A stretch of 64,000 nucleotides of DNA from the NCBI GenBank assembly GCA_964519955.1, contig CAZFLM010000027.1, forward strand, positions 1 to 64,000, given 5' to 3'. The notes beneath the pieces were generated by a model. The model was given only the letters and a program-made list of their open reading frames with translations. It did not search any database and was not told the origin of the DNA. Position numbers and translations under genes: made by a program. Position 1 is the first letter of the stretch. Every line of letters begins with the position of its first letter. Shown here one piece after another: positions 24,934-33,425 of the stretch. The stretch comes from CAZFLM01 sp964519955. GTDB taxonomy: Bacteria > Armatimonadota > Chthonomonadetes > Chthonomonadales > CAJBBX01.

Positions 24934-25908
24934 TCAGGGAGCGGCGCGCGACGGCTCCAACGGGCGGCTCGGCGCGGTCGCCGCGCTGACGGCTTCGATG
25001 GCCACCGTGTCGATCTCGCCGCGCTCCCAGGTCCCCCATTCGATGAAGCCCTTCTTGGCCGCACGTACCTGCCGCACAAGGGCCGTCAGCTCCGGTGCAA
25101 TGATGGTCTCGTTCGGGTAACGGCCGGTCTTGTACCTGGGCCGCATCGGGGCGTCCGTGAGTATCAGGCATCCGGGATACCCATCGTTGCGCGATTGCGG
25201 GTGAACGATACCTATCCAGCCCGATGGCACGTCGCCGGCCGATGGTCGCGGCTGGAAGTTCCAGCCCTTCATGCCGGGCCACCTGGCCTCCGTGATCTTG
25301 TACCACCGAAGGATCTTGGACCGGGTCGGTTCGCTCGTACCTTCCTTGATGCAGCCCTCCGCCACAGGGCACACGATGACGCCCGTGGTGCCGAGACTGA
25401 CGAGGAGGTCGATGCAGCCTCTGAACCACTCGTCGCTGAACTCGGGGCGCGAGAGCCAGCCGCCTGGTCCCCCTGTTCCGGTGATCGTGACCACAGTGAC
25501 GATTCCCTGTGCGCGCATCGCTGCGAGCCACGGCGCCAGCCAGCGCCGGGCCGCCGCAAGATCGTGTGGATTGGCGGAGTCATGGCCGAACAGCCCGACC
25601 GAGGTCGCGTTGAAGTGAGCGGCCTTCAGTCTCCTCGCCACCTCGCTGGGATCCAGCAAGTCGGCATTCCGGTCATAGCCGCATCCAACCAGGCGAGTCG
25701 GGTCTGTCTCAAAGACCGGAGCCTGCTTGTGGGCAGTCGACTGCCCGCAAGCAGGCAGTGCAAGAAGGCCGAGCATCGTCGCGCCCATCAGCAGTCCTGC
25801 GATGCCTGCTATGCTGGGGAACGGCCTGTGTCGGCCCCCGTACCGCCTTAGGGCGAGTGTTCCCATGTTCCACATTCCATCACTGCACCGACATGCGTTG
25901 TCAATCAC
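24934..25908 (-). CDS. Putative secreted TIM-barrel protein (glycoside-hydrolase-like)
   Basis: The 324-residue product has an internal hydrophobic signal ending LLALPACG (possible lipobox). The body has barrel-like strands: ATSVGLFGHD, GIVTVVTITGTGG, TTGVIVCPVAEG and KGFIEWGTWERGEID. I cannot assign a family, but the aromatic composition and company suggest a carbohydrate-active protein. I use GTG at 25908: it overlaps the stop of the upstream gene (GTGA) and has AAGGAG 7 bases before it. A later ATG at 25866 would give a more normal signal peptide. No intact homologous domain is visible in the window. Confidence 0.6.
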   Translation of the reverse strand: MIDNACRCSDGMWNMGTLALRRYGGRHRPFPSIAGIAGLLMGATMLGLLALPACGQSTAHKQAPVFETDPTRLVGCGYDRNADLLDPSEVARRLKAAHFNATSVGLFGHDSANPHDLAAARRWLAPWLAAMRAQGIVTVVTITGTGGPGGWLSRPEFSDEWFRGCIDLLVSLGTTGVIVCPVAEGCIKEGTSEPTRSKILRWYKITEARWPGMKGWNFQPRPSAGDVPSGWIGIVHPQSRNDGYPGCLILTDAPMRPRYKTGRYPNETIIAPELTALVRQVRAAKKGFIEWGTWERGEIDTVAIEAVSAATAPSRPLEPSRAAP

Positions 25909-28193
25909 CGCTTGGCTCCTTCGAGCACCAGCACCCAGTCGCTCTCGCCCGCCGCGTTACGGCCGGGAGGCGTGAACTGCCGGATGCCGTGGTTCGCCAG
26001 CGGAGTTCCATCGATGGCCCTGTTGCTGCCGTCGGTCGGATCGTACCAGACGGCCTTCACGCGGCCGGCGAGACGAGCCATGTCGACCGATACGGGGCGT
26101 GCGGTGGGCAGATACGCGATCACCAGGGTCCCGTCGGCCGCCCTTGCGGCGCTCACGTAGTCGTCCGCATCGACCTTGCCGCGGCCTTCCGTCACCAGGC
26201 CGTCGCCCTGGTCCGGTTCGAGCTTCCACCACGGCCGCCCGGAGAAGAAGCGCTGAGCAAGCCCGACCTGCGCTGCCCCGGGGTCGGCCAACGCCGTCCG
26301 CCATTGGTCGCTGAACCTCCAGATGTCGCGGTGGCCATACGCCGTGCCCACAAGGGCGCCGTTCAGGACCGCCGCGTAGACTTGCCGCCGCACGCGGAAG
26401 GGCGTGCCCGGGCGTCCCTCGTTCGCCTCATGCTCATAGCCGGACTCCAATAGGAGGATCGGACGGACGTTCTTCGGTCGGCTCCACTCCCGGTAGACCG
26501 GGCCCTGCAGTTCTCGGTAGGAGTAGACACCGTCTATACCGAGCCATGGCTGCTCGTTGTAGAAGGCGGCGCTGGGGTTGTCCGGCGCGTTGTGCACGGT
26601 TATGAGCTGGCTTGGCGCCTTCTCGTGGATGCCCGCCGCCAGTGCGCAGATCACCGCGAACGACTCGTCGGGGTTGTGGTCGCCGCCCATGATCCACATT
26701 ATGTTCTTGAATCTCGCGTAGCGATTGCCGAGCCATCGGCCGAACTCCCGGGCCTTCTTTGGTCCGCTAACGTCGAGCGGCTTCCACTGCCCGCTGAACT
26801 GGCCCGTCCAGCCGTCGCCATTCCCCGACCAGAGCGGCACGATGGCGATAGCGAACCCCATGCCCGCTGCCCTCTTGATAATGGCGTCGGCACGCGCAAA
26901 GTAGGCCTCGTTCGGGTGGGCCAGATCGTTATCCCGTCCGAACGGCGTCAGCCCGTTATATGTCCGCATACCCATGATGCCCGTCAGCATGAACTGCAGC
27001 GCCGTGAAGCCCCTGGCCTTCCGGTCGTTCAGGTACTCATCCACCTCCTCCGGCCTGAGCTTCAGCAGCATCCAAGGTGTGTCCGCCTGGTAGAAGAACG
27101 GCCGGTTCCGTGCGTCGAGGAGGTAGCGCCGGTTGGCGCTCACTTTGAGTGGGAAGGCCACTCCGCGGGGCCCCGAGACCCCAGACCCGCCGGAGGACAA
27201 CGAGACTGTAGCCTCCGCGGGATGCCACATGGACGGGTCCTTCATCGTGGCGAGGAACTCGCCGGCCATCCGGGCGACGTTCGTGCCGTCTTGTGGCACG
27301 GTGATCGCCACTCCGTCGTAGTCCGCGGCTCTGGTCAGGCAGCGCCTGTCGAATGTGTGGTAGATCCACGCCCCATCGCCCCACTGATTTGCTCTGGCCA
27401 GATCGTTCCCGGCGTAGCGCTTGAGCAGGTTGCACAAGGGGTTGCTCGGAAGCGCCGCGAACGGTTCAGGCTTCCACGTGCCGATCTTGTCCCAGAAATA
27501 CCCGCGAGCCCAGTTGGCGAATCGGCAGCGCAGCTTGACGATCTCCCATGCCCATCCATCTTGGCCGTTGTAGGCGCCGCCGTCTACCTGGAAGACGATC
27601 ATGCGCTCGGTAATGGAGGGATCGGTCAGGAAGGCGCTGGCAACGGTGGTGCACGGTCCACCGCAGAACACCAGAAGCGGTTGCTTGATACTCGCCTTCC
27701 TCGCCTCGGCAACGATACGGTCGCTGCCAGGGCTTCGTTGGAACGCCGTCCCCTCGATCCTGCCGTCTGCTGGGCGCACCAGAGCTTGGGTGGCCCCTGC
27801 GACCGGATCGGGTATGTGGCGCAGGCCGCTTGCCCGGGCGGCACGCAGCAACTCCCTGCAGTCGTTCATGCCGTCCGCCAGTGTGTACTGGTATCTGCCT
27901 GGCTGCCCCCACATATCCCGACTGACGATGTTCGCGCGCAAGTTGCACTTCCCGGCACTCGCCTTGGCCCACAGGTACGCAGCATCCGGCACATCGGTCC
28001 ACCAGTCGTTGTCATAGATCATGGGACTGGCCGCCGACACTCCCTCCAGAACCAGGCCAGAGGGCGTCGCACGATGCGGCGGGACCGTCGCGCTGGCCGC
28101 TGATGCCGCAAGTTCGAGCATCACGGGGATGCATGTCAAGCCACCCGCTTTGAGCAGCGACCACGGGAATGCGCGTCCACTGATGAGCCTCAT
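25905..28193 (-). CDS. Two-domain nucleoside-hydrolase-like/DUF4038 (apiosidase-like) protein
   Basis: The 762-residue secreted protein has two parts. Residues about 40-360 start with MIYDNDWWTDVPDAAYLWA, the D-x-D-x4-D calcium/ribose motif layout of nucleoside hydrolase-like proteins. Residues about 375-690 are a DUF4038 TIM barrel (FFYQADTPWMLL; ARGFTALQFMLTG; IMWIMGGDHNPD; PILLLESGYEHE), the family that contains apiosidase-like enzymes. A small C-terminal beta domain ends ESDWVLVLEG. Candidate catalytic acids are in GGDHNPDE and LLESGYE. I chose the ATG at 28193, which opens the hydrophobic signal. It is coupled to the next minus-strand gene. Confidence 0.78.
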   Translation of the reverse strand: MRLISGRAFPWSLLKAGGLTCIPVMLELAASAASATVPPHRATPSGLVLEGVSAASPMIYDNDWWTDVPDAAYLWAKASAGKCNLRANIVSRDMWGQPGRYQYTLADGMNDCRELLRAARASGLRHIPDPVAGATQALVRPADGRIEGTAFQRSPGSDRIVAEARKASIKQPLLVFCGGPCTTVASAFLTDPSITERMIVFQVDGGAYNGQDGWAWEIVKLRCRFANWARGYFWDKIGTWKPEPFAALPSNPLCNLLKRYAGNDLARANQWGDGAWIYHTFDRRCLTRAADYDGVAITVPQDGTNVARMAGEFLATMKDPSMWHPAEATVSLSSGGSGVSGPRGVAFPLKVSANRRYLLDARNRPFFYQADTPWMLLKLRPEEVDEYLNDRKARGFTALQFMLTGIMGMRTYNGLTPFGRDNDLAHPNEAYFARADAIIKRAAGMGFAIAIVPLWSGNGDGWTGQFSGQWKPLDVSGPKKAREFGRWLGNRYARFKNIMWIMGGDHNPDESFAVICALAAGIHEKAPSQLITVHNAPDNPSAAFYNEQPWLGIDGVYSYRELQGPVYREWSRPKNVRPILLLESGYEHEANEGRPGTPFRVRRQVYAAVLNGALVGTAYGHRDIWRFSDQWRTALADPGAAQVGLAQRFFSGRPWWKLEPDQGDGLVTEGRGKVDADDYVSAARAADGTLVIAYLPTARPVSVDMARLAGRVKAVWYDPTDGSNRAIDGTPLANHGIRQFTPPGRNAAGESDWVLVLEGAKR

Positions 28194-28338
28194 GACAGTG
28201 GGTCCTCGTGCTTCGGCAGTCGCAACTCGGTCATTCCTTTGGCGAGTCGTGCCTCTTCTGTCACATCCGGCGTCGCGACCTCCACCGCATTGCTGGCCCA
28301 AGCGACGACCATCTCATCGAGCTTCATTGCGTGCGTCA

Positions 28339-28485
28339 TCAGCCCCCTGCTCCCCCGATCCTGACCTGCAGCACCCAGTCGCCCGAGTCCGGCGTCTCGA
28401 ACAGCCTGGCGCTACGGCTGTGTTCGAGCACGTCTGCTGACGAGAGCCCGCCAGACCTAGGCTTCCACCACCGCGCCGTGTACTT
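28339..28485 (-). pseudogene. C-terminal stub of another DUF4038-type hydrolase
   Basis: Directly fused in frame to the transposase head, the minus strand reads KYTARWWKPRSGG, then LFETPDSGDWVLQVR and a stop. This matches the final beta domain of DUF4038-type hydrolases (compare VKAVWYDPTDGS and ESDWVLVLEG in the intact neighbour). It is about 48 residues long. The catalytic domain is gone, so it is a remnant joined to the IS fragment at 28486. Confidence 0.65.
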
Positions 28486-28626
28486 CCCGGGCTCGGCACA
28501 GGCCGCTGCCTCCTGGACGATCCGATGCTTGTAGTCCTGGCTCAAACGGCGACGCTTCTGGCGAGCGAGCACCTCCGGGTTCGGCGGCGACTGCGGGCTC
28601 GGCACAACTTCACGCTACACGGGCAT
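28486..28626 (-). pseudogene. Second truncated transposase head (right arm)
   Basis: This is the inverted copy of the transposase start at 24163. The ATG at 28626 is followed by TAG at the fourth codon, where the left arm has CAG. The reading frame then continues EVVPSPQSPPNPEV and RLSQDYKHRIVQEAAACAEPG, and ends at the junction with the hydrolase stub. It cannot make a functional transposase. Confidence 0.75.
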
Positions 28627-28762
28627 GTAGACCAGACTCCCGGACGCTTTGGTGCTCCACAAACCGTTCATCATGCGATGCTACCCTTTCCGCCCTCGAT
28701 CGAGTTGGAGGGAACGGAAAGTGTTTCACCCGTATCGGCACAGTTGGAAATGCTCACTAAGC

Positions 28763-28800
28763 ACTGACCACTGACCACTGGCCACTGGCCACTGACCACT
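28763..28800 (-). repeat. Heptanucleotide tandem repeat, inverted array
   Basis: Five units of ACTGACC/ACTGGCC, the reverse complement of the array at 23978-24034, end on the TAG stop codon of the following minus-strand gene. The array bounds the right arm of the island. Confidence 0.9.
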
Positions 28801-30604
28801 ACTTCGGCGCGAACGTCACCCCGCCGTCTGCCGCCACCTTCAGTTGGCCGAGGAGGACGCGGTGGTCGCCGGGGTCGGGGTCGGGTAGGAAGCGCTCGTC
28901 CTCGCGGCCGATCTTGGCGGGCAGCCAGAGCCCGACCTTGACGTCGAACGCCTTGCCGCGCGCGTCGGTGGGAACGGTGAACTGCACTCCCAGCGGGCAC
29001 GTGCCGGCCTTGGTGAACGCATCGGCCGGGGTGTTGGGCGGATTGCCCTGGAAGGCGATCTCGTCGCCCCGCAGGAAGTGGCAGAAGGGCGCGGCGCCGG
29101 CGGGCAGCCCGTCGGGCAGGGACCAGTCGAGCGGCAGGACCCAGGCGTCGCCTCGCTTCTCCAGGGCGCCGGCCTTCACCGCGTAGTCGCCGCGGACCGT
29201 CAGCTTGCCGATGGCGTAGCGGCGCTGGCCGTCGTCGCCTGCGAGGGGCAGCGCGATCACCGGCGTGCCCGTGACGGTGCCGACCGAGACGAACACGCTG
29301 TACGTGCCGGAAGTCACGTTGAAGGGCAGCGTGAAGGTGCGCTCCTGGGCCTTGGCTTCGGCCTTGCCGGGGGCGGCCGGCACCAGCGAGCGCACGTCGA
29401 ACGCATCGTCCACGAACACGCCGGCGATTCCGCCCTTCGCGTCCTTGAGCGTGACGATCACGTGGCCGCCCGGGTAGCAGGGGGCGACGCCGGCGTTCTT
29501 CCAGGATGCCGCGAACCGCCACGACCCGCCCGCGCGCACCGACGTCGGCCACGACGCCTCGACGAGTTGGAGCCGGTAGCCCAGGCGCTTGTTGATGCGG
29601 TCGATGAGCGCGCGCTGCTCGGTGAGGAACTCGCGCGGCCACCAGTGGATGGACACGTAGCTGGCGTGGTAGTCCTCGACGCTCTGGAGGTAGAGGCTCC
29701 CATCCTGCCAGTTGCCGCGGTCGCGCGAGCCGCCGTAGTGCTCGCTCTCCAGGATCACCGGATGGTTCGGCCAGAAGCCCTGCGCCATGCCGGCGTGGAA
29801 GTAGGCGTTCTTGCCCGCTTGGACGAGGATGCTGTCGTCGCGCAAGGTGAGGCCATGGGCGCGCGCGTAGTCGATAGCCTCGTCGCCCTGGAAGGAGAAG
29901 TCGTCGTTCGCGGCCAGCAGCGTGTGCTTGAAGTACTTCAGGTGCAGGCCGATGTGCTTGATGACCGTCGAGGCCGGGTACTTGCGCTGTGTGCTGGCCC
30001 ACAGGTGCCCCTCACCCCAGACGCCGAAGGAGCCCACGTCGTAGAACGCGACTTCCGGGTTGCCGTCGTAGCGCTTGGCGGCTGCCATGATGAAGTTCTC
30101 CAGCTTGGCCAGGAAGACCGGGTCGTCGTAGTCGGGCTCCCAGTACGGGCCCTTGGGGTCTTCCTTGCCCGGCGTGAAGTTGTAGCCCTTGGCGCCGGCC
30201 TTGGCGACCCATTCCGGCGTGGCCCAGCGCATCCACGACTCGGAGACCGAGAAGCGGAACGCGACCCTCTTGCCCTTGGCGATCCACCGCTGCGCGGGGC
30301 CATCGACCACCGCCCAGTTGAACTTGCCCTCCTCGGGCTCGACGTACGACCAGGGGATGCGCAGGTAGACCACGGTGAGGCCGGGGTACTCGTCGACGGT
30401 GTCCGACGGGGCCAGCTTCGAGCCGTAGTTGGCGGGCACGTTGTCGTAGAAGTGGAACACCCAGCCCATGTCCGGGTTGCAGAGCGCCGCGCCCGTGTCG
30501 AGCGGCCGCGCGGTCTCGCGCTTCTCCTGCGCCGACGCGGCAGGCTGCGCGCACGCCCACGCCAGTGCCAGTGCTCCGACCATTGCCCATCCCATCGCCG
30601 CCAT
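28799..30604 (-). CDS. Secreted DUF4832 protein (GH-A-like barrel)
   Basis: The 601-residue protein has a signal peptide (MVGALALAWACAQPAASAQ). A GH42-like barrel follows (NPDMGWVFHFYD; YLRIPWSYVEPEEGKFNW; FRFSVSESWMRW; FYDVGSFGVWGEGH). The DUF4832 region comes next (about residues 225-480: DSILVQAGKNAYFH, HYGGSRDRGNW, YVSIHWWPREFL, RLGYRLQLVEASWP). The last 120 residues are a beta-sandwich. The family is presumed to act on glycans; the substrate is unknown. GGGAG precedes the ATG. It is divergent from the UroD-like operon across a 331-bp gap. Confidence 0.85.
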   Translation of the reverse strand: MAAMGWAMVGALALAWACAQPAASAQEKRETARPLDTGAALCNPDMGWVFHFYDNVPANYGSKLAPSDTVDEYPGLTVVYLRIPWSYVEPEEGKFNWAVVDGPAQRWIAKGKRVAFRFSVSESWMRWATPEWVAKAGAKGYNFTPGKEDPKGPYWEPDYDDPVFLAKLENFIMAAAKRYDGNPEVAFYDVGSFGVWGEGHLWASTQRKYPASTVIKHIGLHLKYFKHTLLAANDDFSFQGDEAIDYARAHGLTLRDDSILVQAGKNAYFHAGMAQGFWPNHPVILESEHYGGSRDRGNWQDGSLYLQSVEDYHASYVSIHWWPREFLTEQRALIDRINKRLGYRLQLVEASWPTSVRAGGSWRFAASWKNAGVAPCYPGGHVIVTLKDAKGGIAGVFVDDAFDVRSLVPAAPGKAEAKAQERTFTLPFNVTSGTYSVFVSVGTVTGTPVIALPLAGDDGQRRYAIGKLTVRGDYAVKAGALEKRGDAWVLPLDWSLPDGLPAGAAPFCHFLRGDEIAFQGNPPNTPADAFTKAGTCPLGVQFTVPTDARGKAFDVKVGLWLPAKIGREDERFLPDPDPGDHRVLLGQLKVAADGGVTFAPK

Positions 30605-30716
30605 CGTGCGTCTCCCTTCGGCCTGTCGCCGCGCTTGCGGTTCGCCTTCGGGGGGGCAGAGTCCTTCGGCGGAGGGGGTGGGTTGCGCTGGGCGGCATGG
30701 CTGAGAGCTGAGGGCT

Positions 30717-30796
30717 TAGCCTGACCTATCCATGAGTCGCACCGGACGGGCACGGAGGCCCATCCCACCACTGCACTCGTGCATGATCCAGGTTAG
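30717..30796 (+). repeat. 80-bp palindromic TAG-ended element, copy 2
   Basis: The element is flanked by TTAG on both sides and is nearly identical to copy 3 (33423-33502) in inverse orientation, differing at about three bases. It contains the GGACGGGCACGGAGGCCCAT core. It lies in the 331-bp divergent gap 30605-30935, whose remainder shows no gene and no clear promoter. Confidence 0.85.
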
Positions 30797-30935
30797 GGCG
30801 GGGAGCTGAGGGCGCCAGCGCCGATTGCGATGGAATGCTGGGCAATCGGAAGGGCGTTTCGGGGTCCGCATGGAACCATGCACGGAACGCGCCGCATGGT
30901 GCGACACGCCACCGCGCAACGAGGAGCAGCCTGCC

Positions 30936-32096
30936 ATGACCCATCGCGAACGCTTCCGCCGCTTGATGCACTTCCAGACCGTCGATCGGGGAATCCACTG
31001 GGACTTCGGCTACCTGACCGAGGCGATGGATCGCTGGATCGGGGAGGGGCTGCCGGAGAAGGTGGGCAAGCCCGAGAACGGCGACCGCATGGGCAGCATC
31101 AGCCGCTACTTCGGCAGCGACCCGACGAGGTGGGTGCCGGCGCACATGGGGATGCACCCCGGATTCGCGTATGAGCTGATCGAGGACCGCGAGCGAACCA
31201 CCGTGTACCGCGACGGCGAAGGCAACATCGTCGAGGAGATCAAGGAGGGCGAGCACACCATCCCGCACATCGTCGACAACGGGCTGAAGTCGCGGGCGGA
31301 TTGGGCGAAGTACAAGGAGAAGCTGGACGCCGCCGATCCTGTGCGGCACCAGTGGGACTACGCCGCGATGGCGGAGCAGTACAACAAGGCCGATGTGCCG
31401 GTCATGGTCGGCATCGGCTCGTTCGTCGGATGGATCCGGGACTGGGTCGGCGCGGGCAACCTGGGCGTGCTGTGCTACGACGACCCGGACCTCGTCTCCG
31501 AGATGGTGAACCACCTGTGCGACCTGTACATCGCCATGCTGAAGCCGATCCTGCGCGTCATCGAGGTGGACCTGGCGTGGGGCTGGGAGGACATTTGCTT
31601 CAACAACGGGCCGCTGGTGGGGCCGAACCTGTGGCGCAAGCTGGTATCCGAGCCGATGGCGCGCGTGTGCCGCCTCCTGCGCCAGCACGGCGTCGACATC
31701 ATCTTGACGGATTGCGATGGCAACGTGCAGGCGCTGGCGCCGGTCTGGCTGGAGTGCGGGCTGAACGGGCTGTTCCCGTGCGAGGTGGCCGGCAACTCCG
31801 ACCCGATCCTCCTGCGGCAGCAGCTTGGGCGCGACGCGCTGCTCTTCGGCGGGGTGAACAAGCGGATGCTGGACAGCAAGGAGAACATCTTGGCGGAGCT
31901 TCGCCGCCTGACGCCGCTGCTGGAGGAGGGCGGGTTCATCCCGTTCGTCGACCACCGCGTGCCGGGCTACGTGTCCTACGAGAACTACCGCTACTACGAG
32001 CGCGAGAAGGTGGCGATGCTCGGCTTCTCGAAGGACGACCTGGCGTCGATCGAGCCGCTGCGCGACATGCCGGCCACGCTGAAGTCGGCCTACTGA
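30936..32096 (+). CDS. UroD-like methyltransferase family protein, paralogue 1
   Basis: The 386-residue protein belongs to the uroporphyrinogen decarboxylase/MtaA/CmuA superfamily. Landmarks are MTHRERFRRLMHFQTVDRG, HWDFGYLTEA, an active-site-region EDICFNNGPLVGPNLWRKLV, then IILTDCDGNVQALAPVWLECGLNGLFPCEV and FGGVNKRML. Canonical UroD has an N-terminal RPVW-type arginine motif that is absent here, and MtaA-type proteins have HxCG zinc ligands that are replaced by D-C-D-G-N. A role in C1 or methylcobamide transfer is therefore possible but unproven. GAGGAG lies 9 bases upstream of the ATG. It is first of a three-paralogue set. Confidence 0.83.
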   Translation: MTHRERFRRLMHFQTVDRGIHWDFGYLTEAMDRWIGEGLPEKVGKPENGDRMGSISRYFGSDPTRWVPAHMGMHPGFAYELIEDRERTTVYRDGEGNIVEEIKEGEHTIPHIVDNGLKSRADWAKYKEKLDAADPVRHQWDYAAMAEQYNKADVPVMVGIGSFVGWIRDWVGAGNLGVLCYDDPDLVSEMVNHLCDLYIAMLKPILRVIEVDLAWGWEDICFNNGPLVGPNLWRKLVSEPMARVCRLLRQHGVDIILTDCDGNVQALAPVWLECGLNGLFPCEVAGNSDPILLRQQLGRDALLFGGVNKRMLDSKENILAELRRLTPLLEEGGFIPFVDHRVPGYVSYENYRYYEREKVAMLGFSKDDLASIEPLRDMPATLKSAY

Positions 32097-32106
32097 GGAG
32101 CGCACC

Positions 32107-33153
32107 ATGACCCACCGCGAACGCGTGCTGACCGCCTGCCGGTGCGGGAAGCCGGACCGTGTGCCGCGGCAGATCTGGCGGCTGCCGGAGGTCACCGCGC
32201 GGCTCAAGGAGTACCTCGGCGACCGCGATCTGGACGCGTGGCTGAACGAGGACCTGCGCGGGATGGGCTGGGGGCCGACGCGGCTGACGACGGACTTCCA
32301 GCCGTACTTCGACCGGCCGATGGAGTGGGACGAGTGGGGCAGGGGGCGCGTGTGGGACGCCGAGCGGCACTACGCGGAGTACTTCTACCCGCTGCGGCAC
32401 GCCACGACGGTCGAAGAGATCCACGCCTACCCGTGGCCCGATCTCGACCAGCCGTACCGCTACGAGCACGTCGGCGACTGGCCCGCCGCCTGCCAGCGCG
32501 AGGGGTGGCCGGTCATCGTCGGGCTGGCGGAGACGGTTTTCGAGATCGCCTGGCAGCTCCGGTCGATGGACGAGCTGTTCGAGGACTTCGCGTTCCGGCC
32601 GGAGCTAGCCGAGGCGCTGCTGGACCACATCACCGACATGCGCGTCTACGCGGCCCGGCGCTTCGCGGAGAGCGGCGTGGATGTCGTCGAGGTGGGCGAC
32701 GACGTGGCCATGCAGACCGGCCTGATGATGAGTCGCAAGACGTGGCGGCAGTGGTTCGGGCCCAGGCTGAAGCGCGTGATCGACGCGGCGAAGGCAGCGA
32801 AGCCGGATGTGGTCATCAAGTACCACAGCGACGGGAACGTGACGGACCTGATCCCGGACCTGATGGAGGCCGGCGTCGAGGCGCTGAACCCGGTGCAGCC
32901 CGAGTGCATGGACCACGGGTGGGTGAAGAAGACCTACGGCGACCGCCTGGCGTTCTGGGGCGGGTTGGGCGTGCAGTCCGTGCTGCCGTTCGGTACGCCC
33001 GACCAGGTGCGCGTGCACGTTCGCGAGGTCATCCAAACGCTCGGCGCGGGCGGCGGGCTCATCGTTGGCCCCTCGCACGTGCTGGAGACCGACACGCCGA
33101 TGGAGAACGTGGCCGCGATGGTCGAGGCCATCGACGAGTTCGGGGCGTACTGA
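32107..33153 (+). CDS. UroD-like methyltransferase family protein, paralogue 2
   Basis: The 348-residue paralogue starts with MTHRERVLTACRCGKPDRVPR and contains PWPDLDQPYRY, GLAETVFEIAWQLRSMDEL and GDDVAMQTGLMMSRKTWRQWF. KYHSDGNVTDLIPDLMEAGVEALNPVQ matches the form of this motif common in environmental UroD-like proteins (H-S-D-G-N). FWGGLGVQSVLPFGTP and GLIVGPSHVLETDTPMENV close the barrel. It follows paralogue 1 by 10 bp with GAGGAG overlapping the previous stop, so they form one transcription unit. Probably cytoplasmic; the substrate is unknown. Confidence 0.86.
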   Translation: MTHRERVLTACRCGKPDRVPRQIWRLPEVTARLKEYLGDRDLDAWLNEDLRGMGWGPTRLTTDFQPYFDRPMEWDEWGRGRVWDAERHYAEYFYPLRHATTVEEIHAYPWPDLDQPYRYEHVGDWPAACQREGWPVIVGLAETVFEIAWQLRSMDELFEDFAFRPELAEALLDHITDMRVYAARRFAESGVDVVEVGDDVAMQTGLMMSRKTWRQWFGPRLKRVIDAAKAAKPDVVIKYHSDGNVTDLIPDLMEAGVEALNPVQPECMDHGWVKKTYGDRLAFWGGLGVQSVLPFGTPDQVRVHVREVIQTLGAGGGLIVGPSHVLETDTPMENVAAMVEAIDEFGAY

Positions 33154-33191
33154 CAGGGCGAGCGCGTGACGCAGCGATGGGTGGTGGCAGG

Positions 33192-33425
33192 ATGGATGGA
33201 ACCGGGATCGAGGCGATCGGGCAGGAGGTGCGGGACCTGGTAGTGCAGCAGCGCGACCGGTGCCTCTGGTTCCTGCGGCCCGATTTCCTGCCTCAGACGC
33301 GCGAGGAGATGCTCATCGCTCTCGGACATATCCGGAAGCACGGCGACCGCGCGACCTATGTGCGCGCCAGGGAGTTGGCGGATTGGCTCTCACGGAATAC
33401 CAGCGACGAGTCTGTGGGCTCCTAG
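33192..33425 (+). CDS. Small conserved helical protein, unknown function
   Basis: This is a 77-residue, probably all-helical protein. It has the strings QRDRCLWFLRPDFLPQT and EEMLIALGHIRKHGDRATYVRA and an ELADWLSRNTSDESVGS end. The pattern (RDRCLWFLR-x-D-x2-P-x-T; I-x(2)-H/Y-G-D-R; W-L-S-x(4)-S-x-G-S) looks like a small conserved family that I remember from unrelated bacteria, of unknown role. ATG 33192 is preferred, but an in-frame ATG at 33177 is possible. Its TAG stop is the first base triplet of an 80-bp element. Confidence 0.65.
   Translation: MDGTGIEAIGQEVRDLVVQQRDRCLWFLRPDFLPQTREEMLIALGHIRKHGDRATYVRARELADWLSRNTSDESVGS

Larger units (their letters stand above)
24034..28763. mobile_element. 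Mosaic island bounded by inverted arms of an IS fragment
   Basis: The left arm (about 24034-24303) and the right arm (about 28486-28763, reverse complement) are homologous. The coding part is about 96% identical by eye and the leader is more diverged. Each arm begins next to a GGTCAGT heptamer array and contains the same transposase N terminus. Between them lie a truncated esterase-like pseudogene, two minus-strand glycan-related genes and the C-terminal stub of another glycoside hydrolase. This resembles a decayed composite transposon or two IS remnants that recombined. No intact transposase remains in the window. Confidence 0.75.

Noticed and set aside
24671..24989. A separate plus-strand gene at 24714-24989
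   Set aside because: Composition is shadow-like, it overlaps the degraded esterase remnant, and no domain is visible.
24163..28626. An intact insertion sequence
   Set aside because: Both transposase copies lack everything after the N-terminal HTH region and one has a stop at codon 4.
28441..28800. A tRNA attachment site at the island edge
   Set aside because: No tRNA gene or tRNA-like cloverleaf is visible at either end; the boundaries are heptamer arrays and IS arms.
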